A stretch of DNA of 64,000 nt, from the NCBI GenBank assembly GCA_965227315.1, contig OZ245737.1, positions 3,286,001 through 3,350,000 of the forward strand. Reading direction: 5' to 3'. Shown piece after piece: positions 52,964-62,540 of the stretch. The translations under genes were made by a program, and so were the position numbers. Within the stretch, counting starts at the first letter, position 1; each line of letters begins with the position of its first letter. The notes beneath the pieces were generated by a model that was given only the letters and a program-made list of their open reading frames with translations, ran no database searches and was not told where the DNA came from. This DNA comes from JANQHS01 sp965227315 (GTDB lineage: Bacteria; Bacteroidota; Bacteroidia; Cytophagales; CCMP332).

Positions 52964-55900
52964 TTATCTATCCTCAATTTTCTGAATACCTCTTCCTTTT
53001 GAATACGGAACCTTGGCTTCGTCAAGTTGATCTTCCATCTCTTTGACCTTTGCCTCAAGACCTTCAAGTTCGCTTGAGATTTTCACGGTCTCCTTTTCAA
53101 CAATATTTACATTCTTCTTGAATGTTTCCGTAGGAGCTGTGGTCGCCTCGAATGTAAACCATTGGGCATACCCAAGCCTGGTATATAAGGAAGGCAAAGT
53201 TTCAATGTCTCTTTTCGAAGCACTGGCATCACCATAGATCTGAACATTGATATCCTTGAGTTTCAATTCTACCTCCCTTGCCGTTGGCATCATTTCCAGA
53301 CTTGCATTGGGGTAATTGGAAATAGCGGTTTTGATCAATGTTACCCTTTCTTCCAGTTGGATTCGGATCTGATCTGCGCTTTCTATTTTCCTGTTTACAT
53401 CGCTTAGCTGCTCAAGGTAGGCCATCCAGGCCGCTTTATCTTCAACAGGCATACTCTGAAGATTCAGGTAATCGATCTCGAAGGATTGAGGTCCGGCCAT
53501 CTTTTTGAAGTTTCCATCCTGATACAAATGCATCTCAACAGTATAGGTGCCGGGCGCAACGAGATGGCCATCATCGTCCTTTTCGGTTCCCATTTTGTCG
53601 CTTTTGTCGGTGATGGAATTCGTAAAGGTGCTTCTGTAATTCCAGATGAACCTCTTCATTCCAGCAGACGCGCCCTGTTTGTATTTCCTTACTTCATCTC
53701 CATTCTTATCCTTGATGGTAAAAAGAAGGTATGGCTTCTCCTCCTGGTCTTCCGCCCTGAACTCTTCCAGGCTGGGATAGGAGACGGTAGTTCCATTTTT
53801 GGAAGCTTCTTTTTGCTTTTCAAGCCTCAATTCCTTCTTTGTTTTAACACCTTCCTTGAGATAATAGGTGATCACCGCTCCGTTTGGTGGGTTGTTGGCC
53901 GTATAAAAATCCGCGCCCTGATCATCACCGGCTGCATTTTGTTCAATGAATCCATAGCTCTTTTTGACTGAGAAGAAAGCCGCATCCTTATCCAAAACCT
54001 CAGCATTTACCTCTCTGAGCTGGGAATAATCATCGAGTACATAAAACCCACGTCCAAAGGTTGCCAGCACCAGATCATTTTCCCTTTCCTGGATGGCAAG
54101 ATCTCTCACCGCGATGGTCGGAAGTCCATTTTTTAGCTGAACCCATTGTTTTCCTTCATCCGATGAGAAGAAAAGGCCAAACTCCGTGCCGGCAAATAGC
54201 AATTCCTTTTTGATATGATCCTGTGCCAAGGCATAGGTAGAACCCCTTTCCGGAAGGTCGGATGTTATGGATGTCCAGCTTTTTCCCTTGTCAGTACTCT
54301 TATACAAATAGGGTTTGAAGTCACCATTTTTGTGATTGTTGAACGCCACATAGACGGTATTGGCATCATGTCTGGAGGCCAGGATCATGTTGACATAGGT
54401 TTTGTCAGGAACACCTGGGAATGAAGAAACCTTCCTCCAATTTGCTCCATCATCTTCGCTGATCTGGATCAGCCCGTCATCGGTGCCCACATATAGAAGA
54501 CCTTTTTGCTTTGGCGACTCGTCCAGCGCCACAATGTTTCCATAAATCGAAGTGGACTTGTTCTTCATGACGATCTCAGGTTCCTGTACCTTGCCCATGA
54601 CCTTCATTTGGTTTCTGTCCAGTTGCCTGGTGAGGTCCGGACTAATGGCTTTCCAGGAGTTCCCTTTGTCTTCGCTTTTGAACAGCTTGTTCGCGGCGAA
54701 GTAAAGCGTGTTATTGTCATGTGGACTAATAATGAACGCTGCATCCCAGTTCCAGCGATAGGGTTCCTCATCATTTCCCGGGGATGGTTGTATGTACATG
54801 ACTTCACCGCTTTTGCGGTCATACCTTGCGAGGTTTCCGTATTGCCATTGGGAATAAACGATATTTGGGTCTTTTGGGTCTACCTGGGGCTCAAAACCAT
54901 CGCCACCAAGGGTAATAAACCAATCGGAGTTCGAAATTCCATCTGTTTTTAATGTACCGGATGGACCTCCTTGAGTATTGTTGTCCTGAGTACCTCCATA
55001 GACGTAATAGAAAGGCTCGGAATTATCTACGGCAACCTTATAGAACTGCGTCAGTGGAAGATTGGCCTTGAATTGCCAATTGCTTGCCCGGTCCCAGGTT
55101 TCGTAGAGGCCACCATCGCAACCAACTCTCCAATGGTCAGGATTTGCCGGATCCTGCCAAATGCAATGATTGTCGACGTGTTTTTTTGATTCTCCGGTTC
55201 TTTTCCATGTTTTTCCTCCATCCTCGGTATGCTGCAGGAAGGTGTTCATCGAATAAACGATATTCTCATTTTCGATGTCACAGTAGATCTCCTGGTAGTA
55301 GTTTCCGCTGCTCACATAATCACTCCTCTTTTCCCAGCTGGCGCCGCGGTTTGTTGTTCTGTAAAACCCTCCCTTTCCATCGGAAGCTTCTACGATGGCA
55401 TAAAGCAGGTCGGAATTCAAAGGAGAAATTGCCAGTCCTATTCTACCCTTGTCAACCCCGGGTAAGCCACTGTTAATCGCATTCCACGTTTTTCCACCAT
55501 CCGTTGATTTGTGCAAACCTGAGCCTGGTCCACCTCCGATATAGGTAAAAACATGACGTCTCCTTTGGTGTGCCGAAGCATAAAGGATATCAGGGTTATT
55601 TGGGTCCATAATGAGGTCCGCAAAGCCTGTATGCTCGTCTACATTGAGAATTCTCTCCCAGTTTTCGCCTCCATCTTCTGTTTTATAGATCCCTCTGTCT
55701 CCTCCGGCAGACCATAGAGGACCGTAGGCGGCGACATAGACCACGTTGGAGTTATTGGGATGAACGATGATCTTACTGATATGTTCGGAGTTCTTTAAGC
55801 CGACATTTTTCCAGGATTTTCCATCATCACAGGATTTGTATACTCCGTCTCCGTAGGCTACGGACCTTTGATTGTTGTTTTCACCGGTACCCACCCAGAC

Positions 55901-56239
55901 ACAATGAGGATTGTTCGGGTCAATCGTTACACAGCCTATAGAATAGGAACCCTGCGAATCAAAAATCGGTGAAAAGGTATTGCCTGCATTTGAGGTCTTC
56001 CATACCCCGCCGCTCGCTACGGCAAGGTAGTATTCTGCAGGGTTATCCTTCTGAACCGCTATGTCAGCGATCCTTCCCGATTTTAGTGCAGGGCCTATGT
56101 TCCTCAGCTTAAACGCCGAGTAGGTTGAACTCTGGTAGATCTTGGGTTTTTCGGGCTCATCCTTGCTTTTGTTCTTTTGGGAAAAAACAAAGAAGGGAAT
56201 GGCCATCAACAATGCGATGAGTTTGATTTCTTTCAACAT
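52964..56239 (-). CDS. Large secreted BNR/VPS10-sortilin repeat protein
   Basis: A 1091-residue exported protein with a signal peptide (MLKEIKLIALLMAIPFFVFSQ). About residues 40-720 carry BNR/Asp-box repeats in a VPS10/sortilin-like beta-propeller: GGVWKTSNAGNTFSPIFD, GVYKSCDDGKSWKNVG, GIYKTEDGGENWERIL, GLHKSTDGGKTWNAIN, LYKSTDKGKSWTSITSD and FFSSDEGKQWVQLKNG. The remainder is a helical and beta C-terminal region ending without a T9SS tail. Bacteroidota relatives are labelled glycosyl hydrolase or WD40-like, but no catalytic residues are clear. ATG at 56239 is preferred over TTG at 56245. Confidence 0.85.
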   Translation of the reverse strand: MLKEIKLIALLMAIPFFVFSQKNKSKDEPEKPKIYQSSTYSAFKLRNIGPALKSGRIADIAVQKDNPAEYYLAVASGGVWKTSNAGNTFSPIFDSQGSYSIGCVTIDPNNPHCVWVGTGENNNQRSVAYGDGVYKSCDDGKSWKNVGLKNSEHISKIIVHPNNSNVVYVAAYGPLWSAGGDRGIYKTEDGGENWERILNVDEHTGFADLIMDPNNPDILYASAHQRRRHVFTYIGGGPGSGLHKSTDGGKTWNAINSGLPGVDKGRIGLAISPLNSDLLYAIVEASDGKGGFYRTTNRGASWEKRSDYVSSGNYYQEIYCDIENENIVYSMNTFLQHTEDGGKTWKRTGESKKHVDNHCIWQDPANPDHWRVGCDGGLYETWDRASNWQFKANLPLTQFYKVAVDNSEPFYYVYGGTQDNNTQGGPSGTLKTDGISNSDWFITLGGDGFEPQVDPKDPNIVYSQWQYGNLARYDRKSGEVMYIQPSPGNDEEPYRWNWDAAFIISPHDNNTLYFAANKLFKSEDKGNSWKAISPDLTRQLDRNQMKVMGKVQEPEIVMKNKSTSIYGNIVALDESPKQKGLLYVGTDDGLIQISEDDGANWRKVSSFPGVPDKTYVNMILASRHDANTVYVAFNNHKNGDFKPYLYKSTDKGKSWTSITSDLPERGSTYALAQDHIKKELLFAGTEFGLFFSSDEGKQWVQLKNGLPTIAVRDLAIQERENDLVLATFGRGFYVLDDYSQLREVNAEVLDKDAAFFSVKKSYGFIEQNAAGDDQGADFYTANNPPNGAVITYYLKEGVKTKKELRLEKQKEASKNGTTVSYPSLEEFRAEDQEEKPYLLFTIKDKNGDEVRKYKQGASAGMKRFIWNYRSTFTNSITDKSDKMGTEKDDDGHLVAPGTYTVEMHLYQDGNFKKMAGPQSFEIDYLNLQSMPVEDKAAWMAYLEQLSDVNRKIESADQIRIQLEERVTLIKTAISNYPNASLEMMPTAREVELKLKDINVQIYGDASASKRDIETLPSLYTRLGYAQWFTFEATTAPTETFKKNVNIVEKETVKISSELEGLEAKVKEMEDQLDEAKVPYSKGRGIQKIEDR

Positions 56240-56291
56240 GGACAAAAATTTTAGCCCGAATTAAAGAAAAAAAACAACCCCATATCTACCG

Positions 56292-56342
56292 CTGAGGAAC
56301 AATATGTTCCTCAGGGAAAAATCTTACCCGTGCACCGGGTAA
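56292..56342 (-). terminator. Double hairpin after the small secreted protein gene
   Basis: Two perfect inverted repeats lie between the convergent-looking ends: CTGAGGAAC-AATAT-GTTCCTCAG (56292-56314) and TTACCCG-TGCAC-CGGGTAA (56324-56342). On the minus strand the second is followed by GATTTTT, so it can act as a terminator for the gene ending at 56355. The first is of unknown role. Confidence 0.5.
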
Positions 56343-56354
56343 ATATGCTCAGGC

Positions 56355-56711
56355 TTATCGCAGGAGAATGAACTCGGATTTGTGACCCGAAGTACCGGAA
56401 ACCTTGACATGATAATGACCATCTTCAAGCTCGGAGAAATCATACCGCCTGATGAATTCTTCATGCGATCCGATCTCTTCAGAGTAAATTGCCTTTCCAT
56501 CATCATCGATGATCTCCAGTTCCAGGGGTTCGTTATATGGGTTCTTAAGCGCTACAACCATTCGATCGTCCAGGGCTGTTTCAATAAAGCCAGCCTGGAA
56601 TTGAGCACTGTTCAATGTGAGTTCCTCTGATTGGTTTTCTGTTCCTCCATAAACCGCAAAAGTTGTGACCGAAAGAAGAATGACAAGCAAAGAATTGACT
56701 ATCCGTTTCAT
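56355..56711 (-). CDS. Small secreted beta-sandwich protein, T9SS-tail-like
   Basis: A 118-residue exported protein (signal MKRIVNSLLVILLSVTTFAVYG). The rest reads VVALKNPYNEPLELEIIDDD ... YDFSELEDGHYHVKVSG...EFILLR, which has the shape of a DUF3244/Por-secretion-tail-like Ig sandwich but lacks the usual PNP motif. Such mini-proteins are common in Bacteroidota. Function unknown. The ATG at 56711 is chosen at the signal peptide. Confidence 0.65.
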   Translation of the reverse strand: MKRIVNSLLVILLSVTTFAVYGGTENQSEELTLNSAQFQAGFIETALDDRMVVALKNPYNEPLELEIIDDDGKAIYSEEIGSHEEFIRRYDFSELEDGHYHVKVSGTSGHKSEFILLR

Positions 56712-56849
56712 GATTGAAAAAAGTTTAAAATTTGACCTCATGAAAGCAATAGAAATAGACGTGCCAATTCCTATAATAACCTGATTTTCAGTTTATTAAA
56801 TCAGAAAAACAAAAATAATTGTTCGCTTTCGGACAGGACTTGTCCGTCT

Positions 56850-57713
56850 TCATTCGCCCTTGGCCTGCTTTGTGATCTCCAGTTTTCCATCCCTGGTGGA
56901 AGCGAAGATCTTCCCAAAGCCATCTCCGATGATGTATTGAAAGAATCCTGTAGATTTTTTTTCGATTTTGAATTCCGGGCTTGCATGAATAGTTCCACCG
57001 GCGGTTCTTGCTTCAATGGTCCCACCATTTCCAAAAAGGTTGAGAAAAAGCTCGCCATCTTCCACATTCAAGCGAAGCGTGTGAACATCTGAAAACCTAT
57101 GGTGGATCTTGAAAGTACCCGATCCCCCATAAAGATCAATGTTGGTGAAGATCGAGTTGATGATATCACAATTCTTATCGCCCATGCGGAGTTTTAGATC
57201 CCCGGTACCGCCATTTTTTATGACTACGGGAGAATCTTCGACTTTGATATCCAGGGATTTGCCTTTGAATTCGTTGACGACAAGTTTTCCGTCATCCGAA
57301 TCCACCTTTAGGTTTCCTTCAACGCTATCGATCCGGTATTTGTCATCTCTGCCGACTATGCTCAATGATACTTTCCTCGGGATTCTGATCAGAATTTTGT
57401 AATCCAGGCTTTTGTATTTGACCATTCCCACGGATACATCCTTTTTTTCCTCCAGATTCAATCCTTTGTCGGTTGTGGAAATGTCCATTGTATAACCATC
57501 GTCGGAGATCTTGCCTTTGGGTATGGCGGTTCGCGAAATAGAGACAAAGACCGTGCTTCTATCTTCACCGATCACGGTGACATCAGCATTTTTACTGCTC
57601 AGCATGATCTGTCCGCGTGGGTCAATGGCGTATTCCTTTTCGTGGATGAATAGGACCTGACCCGTTGACAAAAACGGCCTTGCGACAATAAACAGAACAA
57701 AAAGTACTCTCAT
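56850..57713 (-). CDS. DUF4097-type beta-helix protein
   Basis: A 287-residue exported protein (signal MRVLFVLFIVARPFLSTGQ). The body is a right-handed beta-helix built of repeats such as YRIDSVEGNLKVDSDDGKLV, GKSLDIKVEDSPVVIKNGG and TLRLNVEDGELFLNLFGN, matching DUF4097/DUF2807-like adhesin domains. It echoes the GIN domain of the PspC gene at 1062-3440. Its ATG lies 11 nt after the hairpin of the upstream gene's terminator. Confidence 0.72.
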   Translation of the reverse strand: MRVLFVLFIVARPFLSTGQVLFIHEKEYAIDPRGQIMLSSKNADVTVIGEDRSTVFVSISRTAIPKGKISDDGYTMDISTTDKGLNLEEKKDVSVGMVKYKSLDYKILIRIPRKVSLSIVGRDDKYRIDSVEGNLKVDSDDGKLVVNEFKGKSLDIKVEDSPVVIKNGGTGDLKLRMGDKNCDIINSIFTNIDLYGGSGTFKIHHRFSDVHTLRLNVEDGELFLNLFGNGGTIEARTAGGTIHASPEFKIEKKSTGFFQYIIGDGFGKIFASTRDGKLEITKQAKGE

Positions 57714-57724
57714 ATCAAAAAAAA

Positions 57725-57742
57725 GCCCCGAACGAGCGGGGC
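57725..57742 (-). terminator. Intrinsic terminator ending next to the DUF4097 start
   Basis: GCCCCG-CTCGTT-CGGGGC on the minus strand is followed by eight T residues and then GATATG, the start codon region of the next gene. Confidence 0.75.
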
Positions 57743-57749
57743 AAAAATT

Positions 57750-58439
57750 CTACCAAACTTCGTAGCGCGAGGTGTGGAGATTTCCAATTTTCCATTCCCC
57801 ATCATACTTTTTGTAGGTAAGCAGGATAACATTTTTCGAATTGACTTTCCCTTCTTCAAGGTTCTCTGTTTCTACTTGTCCTTCCAGGATTATGGTTCCA
57901 ACGTTTTCCCGAACCGTAGCATATGCAATGCGGGCATCCTGAATATGCCATTTGAATTGCCCTTGGGGGACATTGGTCTCCATAAACTCCTGTAGGTTTT
58001 CAAAGTTGCCCTCAGTCACTTTTATCCCGTTATCATTATAGACCCTTATCAGTGTATTCCTATAACCGGGATGGAAATATGCCATTATTTTGTCGGTGTC
58101 CTTTGTTTCGTCAATAGACTCCAGGTCCCTGATAAGGCTCATGGTCCTCAGATAGATCTCTTTTTCTCCACCGGCCTCAACCTGGTTTTTTCCTGAAGCA
58201 ATATAGGCGATCAGATTGGCCATACTATCTCTTTCATTTTCGAGGAGTTCGTCCTTTGCCATCAATTCGTCCAGCTTCGCCTGGGCAATATCTCGTTCTT
58301 CAGCGTAGGTTAAGGCTTCCGTGGCTATTTCTTTGGATTCCTTCACTTCCTCTTCGGCCTTTTCTTCTTTCCAAAAGGAAACAACCAGAAGAACAGCCAT
58401 GATCAGGATAAGAATTCGATAGACATTTTCTCTTTTCAT
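57750..58439 (-). CDS. Membrane-anchored protein with coiled coil and NTF2-like domain
   Basis: A 229-residue protein with an N-terminal membrane anchor (VYRILILIMAVLLVVSFW), a charged coiled coil at about 28-75 (EEVKESKEIATEALTYAEER), and a C-terminal SnoaL/NTF2-like domain (IMAYFHPGYRNTLIRVYNDN, ENVGTIILEGQVETEN, DGEWKIGNLHTSRYEVW). The C-terminal domain faces the periplasm. Function unknown. It follows the K+ channel gene by 47 bases. Confidence 0.65.
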   Translation of the reverse strand: MKRENVYRILILIMAVLLVVSFWKEEKAEEEVKESKEIATEALTYAEERDIAQAKLDELMAKDELLENERDSMANLIAYIASGKNQVEAGGEKEIYLRTMSLIRDLESIDETKDTDKIMAYFHPGYRNTLIRVYNDNGIKVTEGNFENLQEFMETNVPQGQFKWHIQDARIAYATVRENVGTIILEGQVETENLEEGKVNSKNVILLTYKKYDGEWKIGNLHTSRYEVW

Positions 58440-58486
58440 TTCTTGGGGGATTTAATCGTTTCGGATTAAAATTATAACAATGGCTT

Positions 58487-59176
58487 CTAATTGCTGTCCT
58501 TCGAGAGGAATTTTCCCACAAATATGGCAACCACTATGGCCAGGTAGAATTGCCCCATCAGACCAAAGAAGATCACAAACCTCTGTGCCAGGGGAGTCAT
58601 TGGGACATAATCTCCAAAACCTATAGTGGTTAAGGAAATGAAGGCGAAATAAAAAAGCTTTGAGAACCCTTCGTTAATGTTTACAACCTTGGTAAGGTCT
58701 GTTTGAATGCTAAACGAATTGGGAATGATGAGTTCCAGGCTTGCATAGGTGAAAAAGGCCAGGATCCCGATCAGAAAATAACCTGAAAAGGCGGCCACAA
58801 TTGATTTAAAATCGACCTCTCTGATCGATAGTATTTGTTCCCAAAGTTCGTAGCTCATGAAAACGAAAAAGCAGAACAGTGAAAAAAATGAGGCCACAAC
58901 GATCTCAGGACTTTCATAAATGAATATTCTGAAAAATTCCGGGATCAAAACAGTGACCCCGATCGCAGAAATGACATAAAACCGAAACTTTTTGTTGCCG
59001 GCAAGATTGACACCGGACAGAACCAAAAAGATGAAAGTCAGGAAGTAGGGAATTTTTACTCCAATAACGCGCGCCAAAAGCGGCTCGCCTATCAAGGTGT
59101 AAACAAGGGCGAACAATAGCACCCAGTACCTCTCTTTGTAGAGCCATTTCCTTACATTGTACTTCTCCGTATCCAT
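58487..59176 (-). CDS. Two-pore-domain-type potassium channel protein
   Basis: A 229-residue inner-membrane protein with five to six helices. The selectivity filter is in FISLTTIGFGDYVPMTPLAQ, preceded by the pore helix and followed by the last inner helix (FFGLMGQFYLAIVVAIFVGK), matching Ion_trans_2 channels. No cytoplasmic RCK domain is present. The ATG at 59176 (MDTEKYNVRKWL) is chosen; an upstream start adds 13 residues near the divergent gene. Confidence 0.88.
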   Translation of the reverse strand: MDTEKYNVRKWLYKERYWVLLFALVYTLIGEPLLARVIGVKIPYFLTFIFLVLSGVNLAGNKKFRFYVISAIGVTVLIPEFFRIFIYESPEIVVASFFSLFCFFVFMSYELWEQILSIREVDFKSIVAAFSGYFLIGILAFFTYASLELIIPNSFSIQTDLTKVVNINEGFSKLFYFAFISLTTIGFGDYVPMTPLAQRFVIFFGLMGQFYLAIVVAIFVGKFLSKDSN

Positions 59177-59246
59177 TCTCCGGACCAAAAATAATTCTAA
59201 GCCATGGCTAAGCAAATTAATTTAGTTTTGCGCCAAATACTGCTGG

Positions 59247-59987
59247 ATGTACAAGGGAAAAAAAGTGGTTGTAGTGATGCCGGCATATAATGCTGAAAAA
59301 ACCGTTGGGATCACTTTGAATGAAGTCGATCCTGATCTGGTGGACGATATCGTTTTGGTTGATGACCACAGCACTGACAATACCGCTCAAACCGCTCGCG
59401 ACCTTGGGATAAAGCATGTGATCAGGCATGATAAGAACAAGGGATACGGAGGTAACCAAAAGACATGTTATCACACCGCCCTGGACCTTGGCGCGGATAT
59501 TATTGTCATGCTTCATCCCGACTACCAGTACACTCCCTTGCTGATCCCCGCTATGGTCAGCATCATCGGTAATGACCTTTATCCAGTTGTCTTTGGTTCA
59601 AGGATCCTAGGAAAGGGGGCATTAAAGGGTGGAATGCCGGTTTATAAATACATCGCAAACAGAATTCTGACTTTCACTCAGAATTTACTGATGAATCAGA
59701 AGCTAGGAGAATACCATACCGGTTACCGGGCGTTTTCCGGAAAAGTGTTGAGTTCGATCAATTTTGACAGATGTTCGGATGATTTCGTGTTTGATAACGA
59801 GATCATCGCCCAGATCTTTGGAAGGGGATTCGAGGTCGGTGAGGTCACTTGTCCTACCAAATATTTTGACGAGGCATCTTCTATCAATCTGAGTCGTAGC
59901 ATTACCTATGGCCTGGGAGTCCTCCGGGTTTCATTTTTGTATTTTCTAAACCGCATCGGCCTGATCAAATGGGGGCTGCTCAAGTAA
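59247..59987 (+). CDS. GT2 polyprenyl-phosphate hexosyltransferase
   Basis: A 246-residue glycosyltransferase of family GT2. VVVVMPAYNAEKTVGITLNE, IVLVDDHSTDNTAQTA, GYGGNQKTCYHTAL and MLHPDYQYTPLLI are typical of dolichyl/undecaprenyl-phosphate glucose or mannose synthases. GEYHTGYRAFSG is the family marker. It lacks C-terminal helices. It sits 4 bases before the GT39 gene and probably makes its lipid-linked sugar donor (inference). Confidence 0.88.
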   Translation: MYKGKKVVVVMPAYNAEKTVGITLNEVDPDLVDDIVLVDDHSTDNTAQTARDLGIKHVIRHDKNKGYGGNQKTCYHTALDLGADIIVMLHPDYQYTPLLIPAMVSIIGNDLYPVVFGSRILGKGALKGGMPVYKYIANRILTFTQNLLMNQKLGEYHTGYRAFSGKVLSSINFDRCSDDFVFDNEIIAQIFGRGFEVGEVTCPTKYFDEASSINLSRSITYGLGVLRVSFLYFLNRIGLIKWGLLK

Positions 59988-59991
59988 TTTG

Positions 59992-61662
59992 ATGGATTGG
60001 ATCAGGAATAATCCAACAACTTCATTAGGCATTTTCGCCGGGATATTGTTCATTCCGTTTCTGGGGTCAGTTCATTTGTTTGACTGGGACGAGATCAATT
60101 TTGCCGAAGTATCTCGTGAGATGTTGGTTTTGGGTGATTATACCAGGGCCTTTATCAATTATCTTCCTTTTTGGGAAAAACCACCCTTCTTTTTCTGGCT
60201 ACAGGTGGGTGCCATGAAGATCTTCGGGGTAGGGGAATTTGCTGCCCGTTTGCCGAACGCGATCACCGGTATTGTTACCATTATGCTGGTCTTTGACCTG
60301 GGGAAAAGGCTCAAGGGAGAGTTGTTTGGCTTTATCTGGGCTCTTGCTTTTCTGGGAAGTGTTCTGCCAAATTTCTACTTCCAATCAGGGATTATCGACC
60401 CGGTTTTTAACCTGATGATCTTCCTTTCATTGTATTTTTTGATCCGGTTTTCCTGGGCAAAGGGTACTGTGGTCAGCTTCCCTTCCAGGAGTAATCTTTG
60501 GTTAGTACTCTTCTTGTCAGGAGCCTTTGGCGGTTTGGCTGTCCTTACCAAGGGACCTGCAGCATTGGCAATTCTTTTTCTGACCTTCTTCGTTTATTGG
60601 GTTTTCAGGCGCTTTAAATGGTTTATCAATCCTGTCGAGTTTCTTTTCTACCTTCTTTCAGCCCTGGTGGTGACCTTCATTTGGTATGGACCTGAGACTA
60701 TCCAAAATGGGCCATGGTTCATCACAGAGTTCATTGAATACAACATCCGGCTTTTCAGTACCGAGGATTCCGGGCATGGAGGATTTCCCGGTTACCATTT
60801 TGTCATTGTTTTCCTGGGTTGCTTCCCAGCATCTGTGTTTACCTTATATGCCTTCAGGATGAAGGATGAAGAGGCTCGGGTGAATGATTTTAAACTCTGG
60901 ATGACCATACTGATGTTTGTGGTTTTGATCCTGTTCTCAATCGTCCAATCCAAGATTGTCCATTATTCTTCAATGACCTATTTCCCGCTTACCTTCCTGG
61001 CAGCTTTTACTATCGAAAGGTGGTTGTCAGAAGAAAGGCAGCTTCCCGGAGCTCTTGGAAAAACACTGATCGTGATCGGGGTTCTATTGGGTGTGCTCAT
61101 AGGCGCCATTCCATTCCTTGCAATGAATCTGGATGCCATCATTCCCTTGGTGGATGACCCCTTTGCTCAGGGCAATATGGAGGCAGATCCCGGTTGGACC
61201 GGCTTCGAGACCCTAGGAGGATTGGGCATCATCTTTTCAACATTCTTCTTCCTTCGGTACTGGAGATCAGGGGACAGGATGAAATCGGTTTTTGTTTTGT
61301 TCCTAGGAATGGCCATATCGATTAAGCTGATCGTCTCTCTTAGTGTAAAAAAGGTTGAGGGACATTCCCAGGCTGCGGCGATAGAATTTTTTGAAACTCT
61401 CAAAGGACAGGATGTCTACATACAGCCGGTAGGCTATAAGACCTATGCTCATTACTTCTATGCGGAGATCCAGCCTTATCAAAAGCCTTTGATCGAACAT
61501 CCCTGGGAATGGGAGGATTACCTGCTTGAAAATCAGATCTCGAAACCGATCTATTTTGTTTCAAAAAGAGGAAGTGACTGGAAACTAGCGGAAAACGAGG
61601 ATTGTGAATTCCTTTATGAGAAGAATGGATTCGTTTTTTACAAGAAGAAAGAAAAACCCTAA
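59992..61662 (+). CDS. GT39/ArnT-like membrane glycosyltransferase
   Basis: A 556-residue integral membrane protein of the PMT/ArnT superfamily with about eleven to twelve helices. The catalytic Asp lies in LFDWDEINFAEVSREML after the first helix, as in ArnT and PMT enzymes. EKPPFFFWLQVGAMKIFGVG and TKGPAALAILFLTFF are family blocks. It probably moves a sugar from a polyprenyl-phosphate donor to a lipid or protein acceptor on the periplasmic side. Its stop overlaps the convergent kinase gene by 4 bases. Confidence 0.87.
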   Translation: MDWIRNNPTTSLGIFAGILFIPFLGSVHLFDWDEINFAEVSREMLVLGDYTRAFINYLPFWEKPPFFFWLQVGAMKIFGVGEFAARLPNAITGIVTIMLVFDLGKRLKGELFGFIWALAFLGSVLPNFYFQSGIIDPVFNLMIFLSLYFLIRFSWAKGTVVSFPSRSNLWLVLFLSGAFGGLAVLTKGPAALAILFLTFFVYWVFRRFKWFINPVEFLFYLLSALVVTFIWYGPETIQNGPWFITEFIEYNIRLFSTEDSGHGGFPGYHFVIVFLGCFPASVFTLYAFRMKDEEARVNDFKLWMTILMFVVLILFSIVQSKIVHYSSMTYFPLTFLAAFTIERWLSEERQLPGALGKTLIVIGVLLGVLIGAIPFLAMNLDAIIPLVDDPFAQGNMEADPGWTGFETLGGLGIIFSTFFFLRYWRSGDRMKSVFVLFLGMAISIKLIVSLSVKKVEGHSQAAAIEFFETLKGQDVYIQPVGYKTYAHYFYAEIQPYQKPLIEHPWEWEDYLLENQISKPIYFVSKRGSDWKLAENEDCEFLYEKNGFVFYKKKEKP

Positions 61663-62534
61663 TTCAGGTTGTTAAGGACCTTCAAGGAAGCCTTGTTTGA
61701 CTTGAAAATCAGTTCTTTCCCCAATTTTTTTGGTTCTCCATCCAGGTGAACCCATTCGTCTTCCTGAAGTATTTTGACGGTGCTGGCTTTTCCTGATGTC
61801 ACCTTTTTGTTGTTGTGGATCTGCCCTGAGAAAAGCTGGAAGGCAGGAAGCATGATATTCCACAACTGAAATTTAGGTACCAGGGCAAAGTCCAGCAGGC
61901 CATCATCCATTTTCGCTAATGGACAGATGAAGGCATTGTTTCCAAACTGCCTGGAGTTTGCAACAGTAATAAACCAGGCCTTTGAAGTAGAAGGGTTTTC
62001 TCCCTCAATTTCAAGTTCAAACGGCTTTTCGATCGAGTTGAAATACTCCTGAACAGAGATCTTTATGTATTTGCCAAATCCCCGGGCATCCTGATTTTCC
62101 TGAAAAAGCCTGCTTACCTGGGCGTCAAACCCGACGCCCGAGGCGCAAAAAAACGGATGATCGTTTACAGAACCCGTGTCAATGGTTTTTTCCCGAAGGC
62201 CGGGAAGGGATTCCAGGGCCTTCCGATTGTTCATGGAAATGTTGAGCTCCCTGGCCAAACCATTTCCGGAACCCGTTGGAATGATGCCCATAGTCGCATC
62301 AGTGCCCAGGATGGCTTTTCCAACCTCATTTACCGTGCCGTCCCCGCCGACGGCGATGATCTTTTTTGCACCCTTTTTCAGGGCCTCCTTTGTAAGTGTT
62401 TCGCTATGACCCGGAGATTTGGAAACGAGTACATGTTCACCATTTCCACCAAAATTTTTCAGGGTGTCTATGAAACCATTGAGCCGTTTTCCTCCGGCAA
62501 TGGGATTGACGATGAACCGAAAACCATCTTGCAT
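61659..62534 (-). CDS. Diacylglycerol/sphingosine kinase-like lipid kinase (YegS family)
   Basis: A 291-residue lipid kinase. FIVNPIAGGKRLNGFIDTL, IIAVGGDGTVNEVGKAIL, MGIIPTGSGNGLARELNI and VGFDAQVSRLF match the catalytic DAGK domain; the C-terminal domain holds MDDGLLDFALVPKF and VHLDGEPKKL. Substrate is unknown. The ATG at 62534 follows the groEL terminator hairpin by six T residues; an extended upstream start would lie in groEL. Confidence 0.88.
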   Translation of the reverse strand: MQDGFRFIVNPIAGGKRLNGFIDTLKNFGGNGEHVLVSKSPGHSETLTKEALKKGAKKIIAVGGDGTVNEVGKAILGTDATMGIIPTGSGNGLARELNISMNNRKALESLPGLREKTIDTGSVNDHPFFCASGVGFDAQVSRLFQENQDARGFGKYIKISVQEYFNSIEKPFELEIEGENPSTSKAWFITVANSRQFGNNAFICPLAKMDDGLLDFALVPKFQLWNIMLPAFQLFSGQIHNNKKVTSGKASTVKILQEDEWVHLDGEPKKLGKELIFKSNKASLKVLNNLN

Positions 62535-62540
62535 AAAAAA

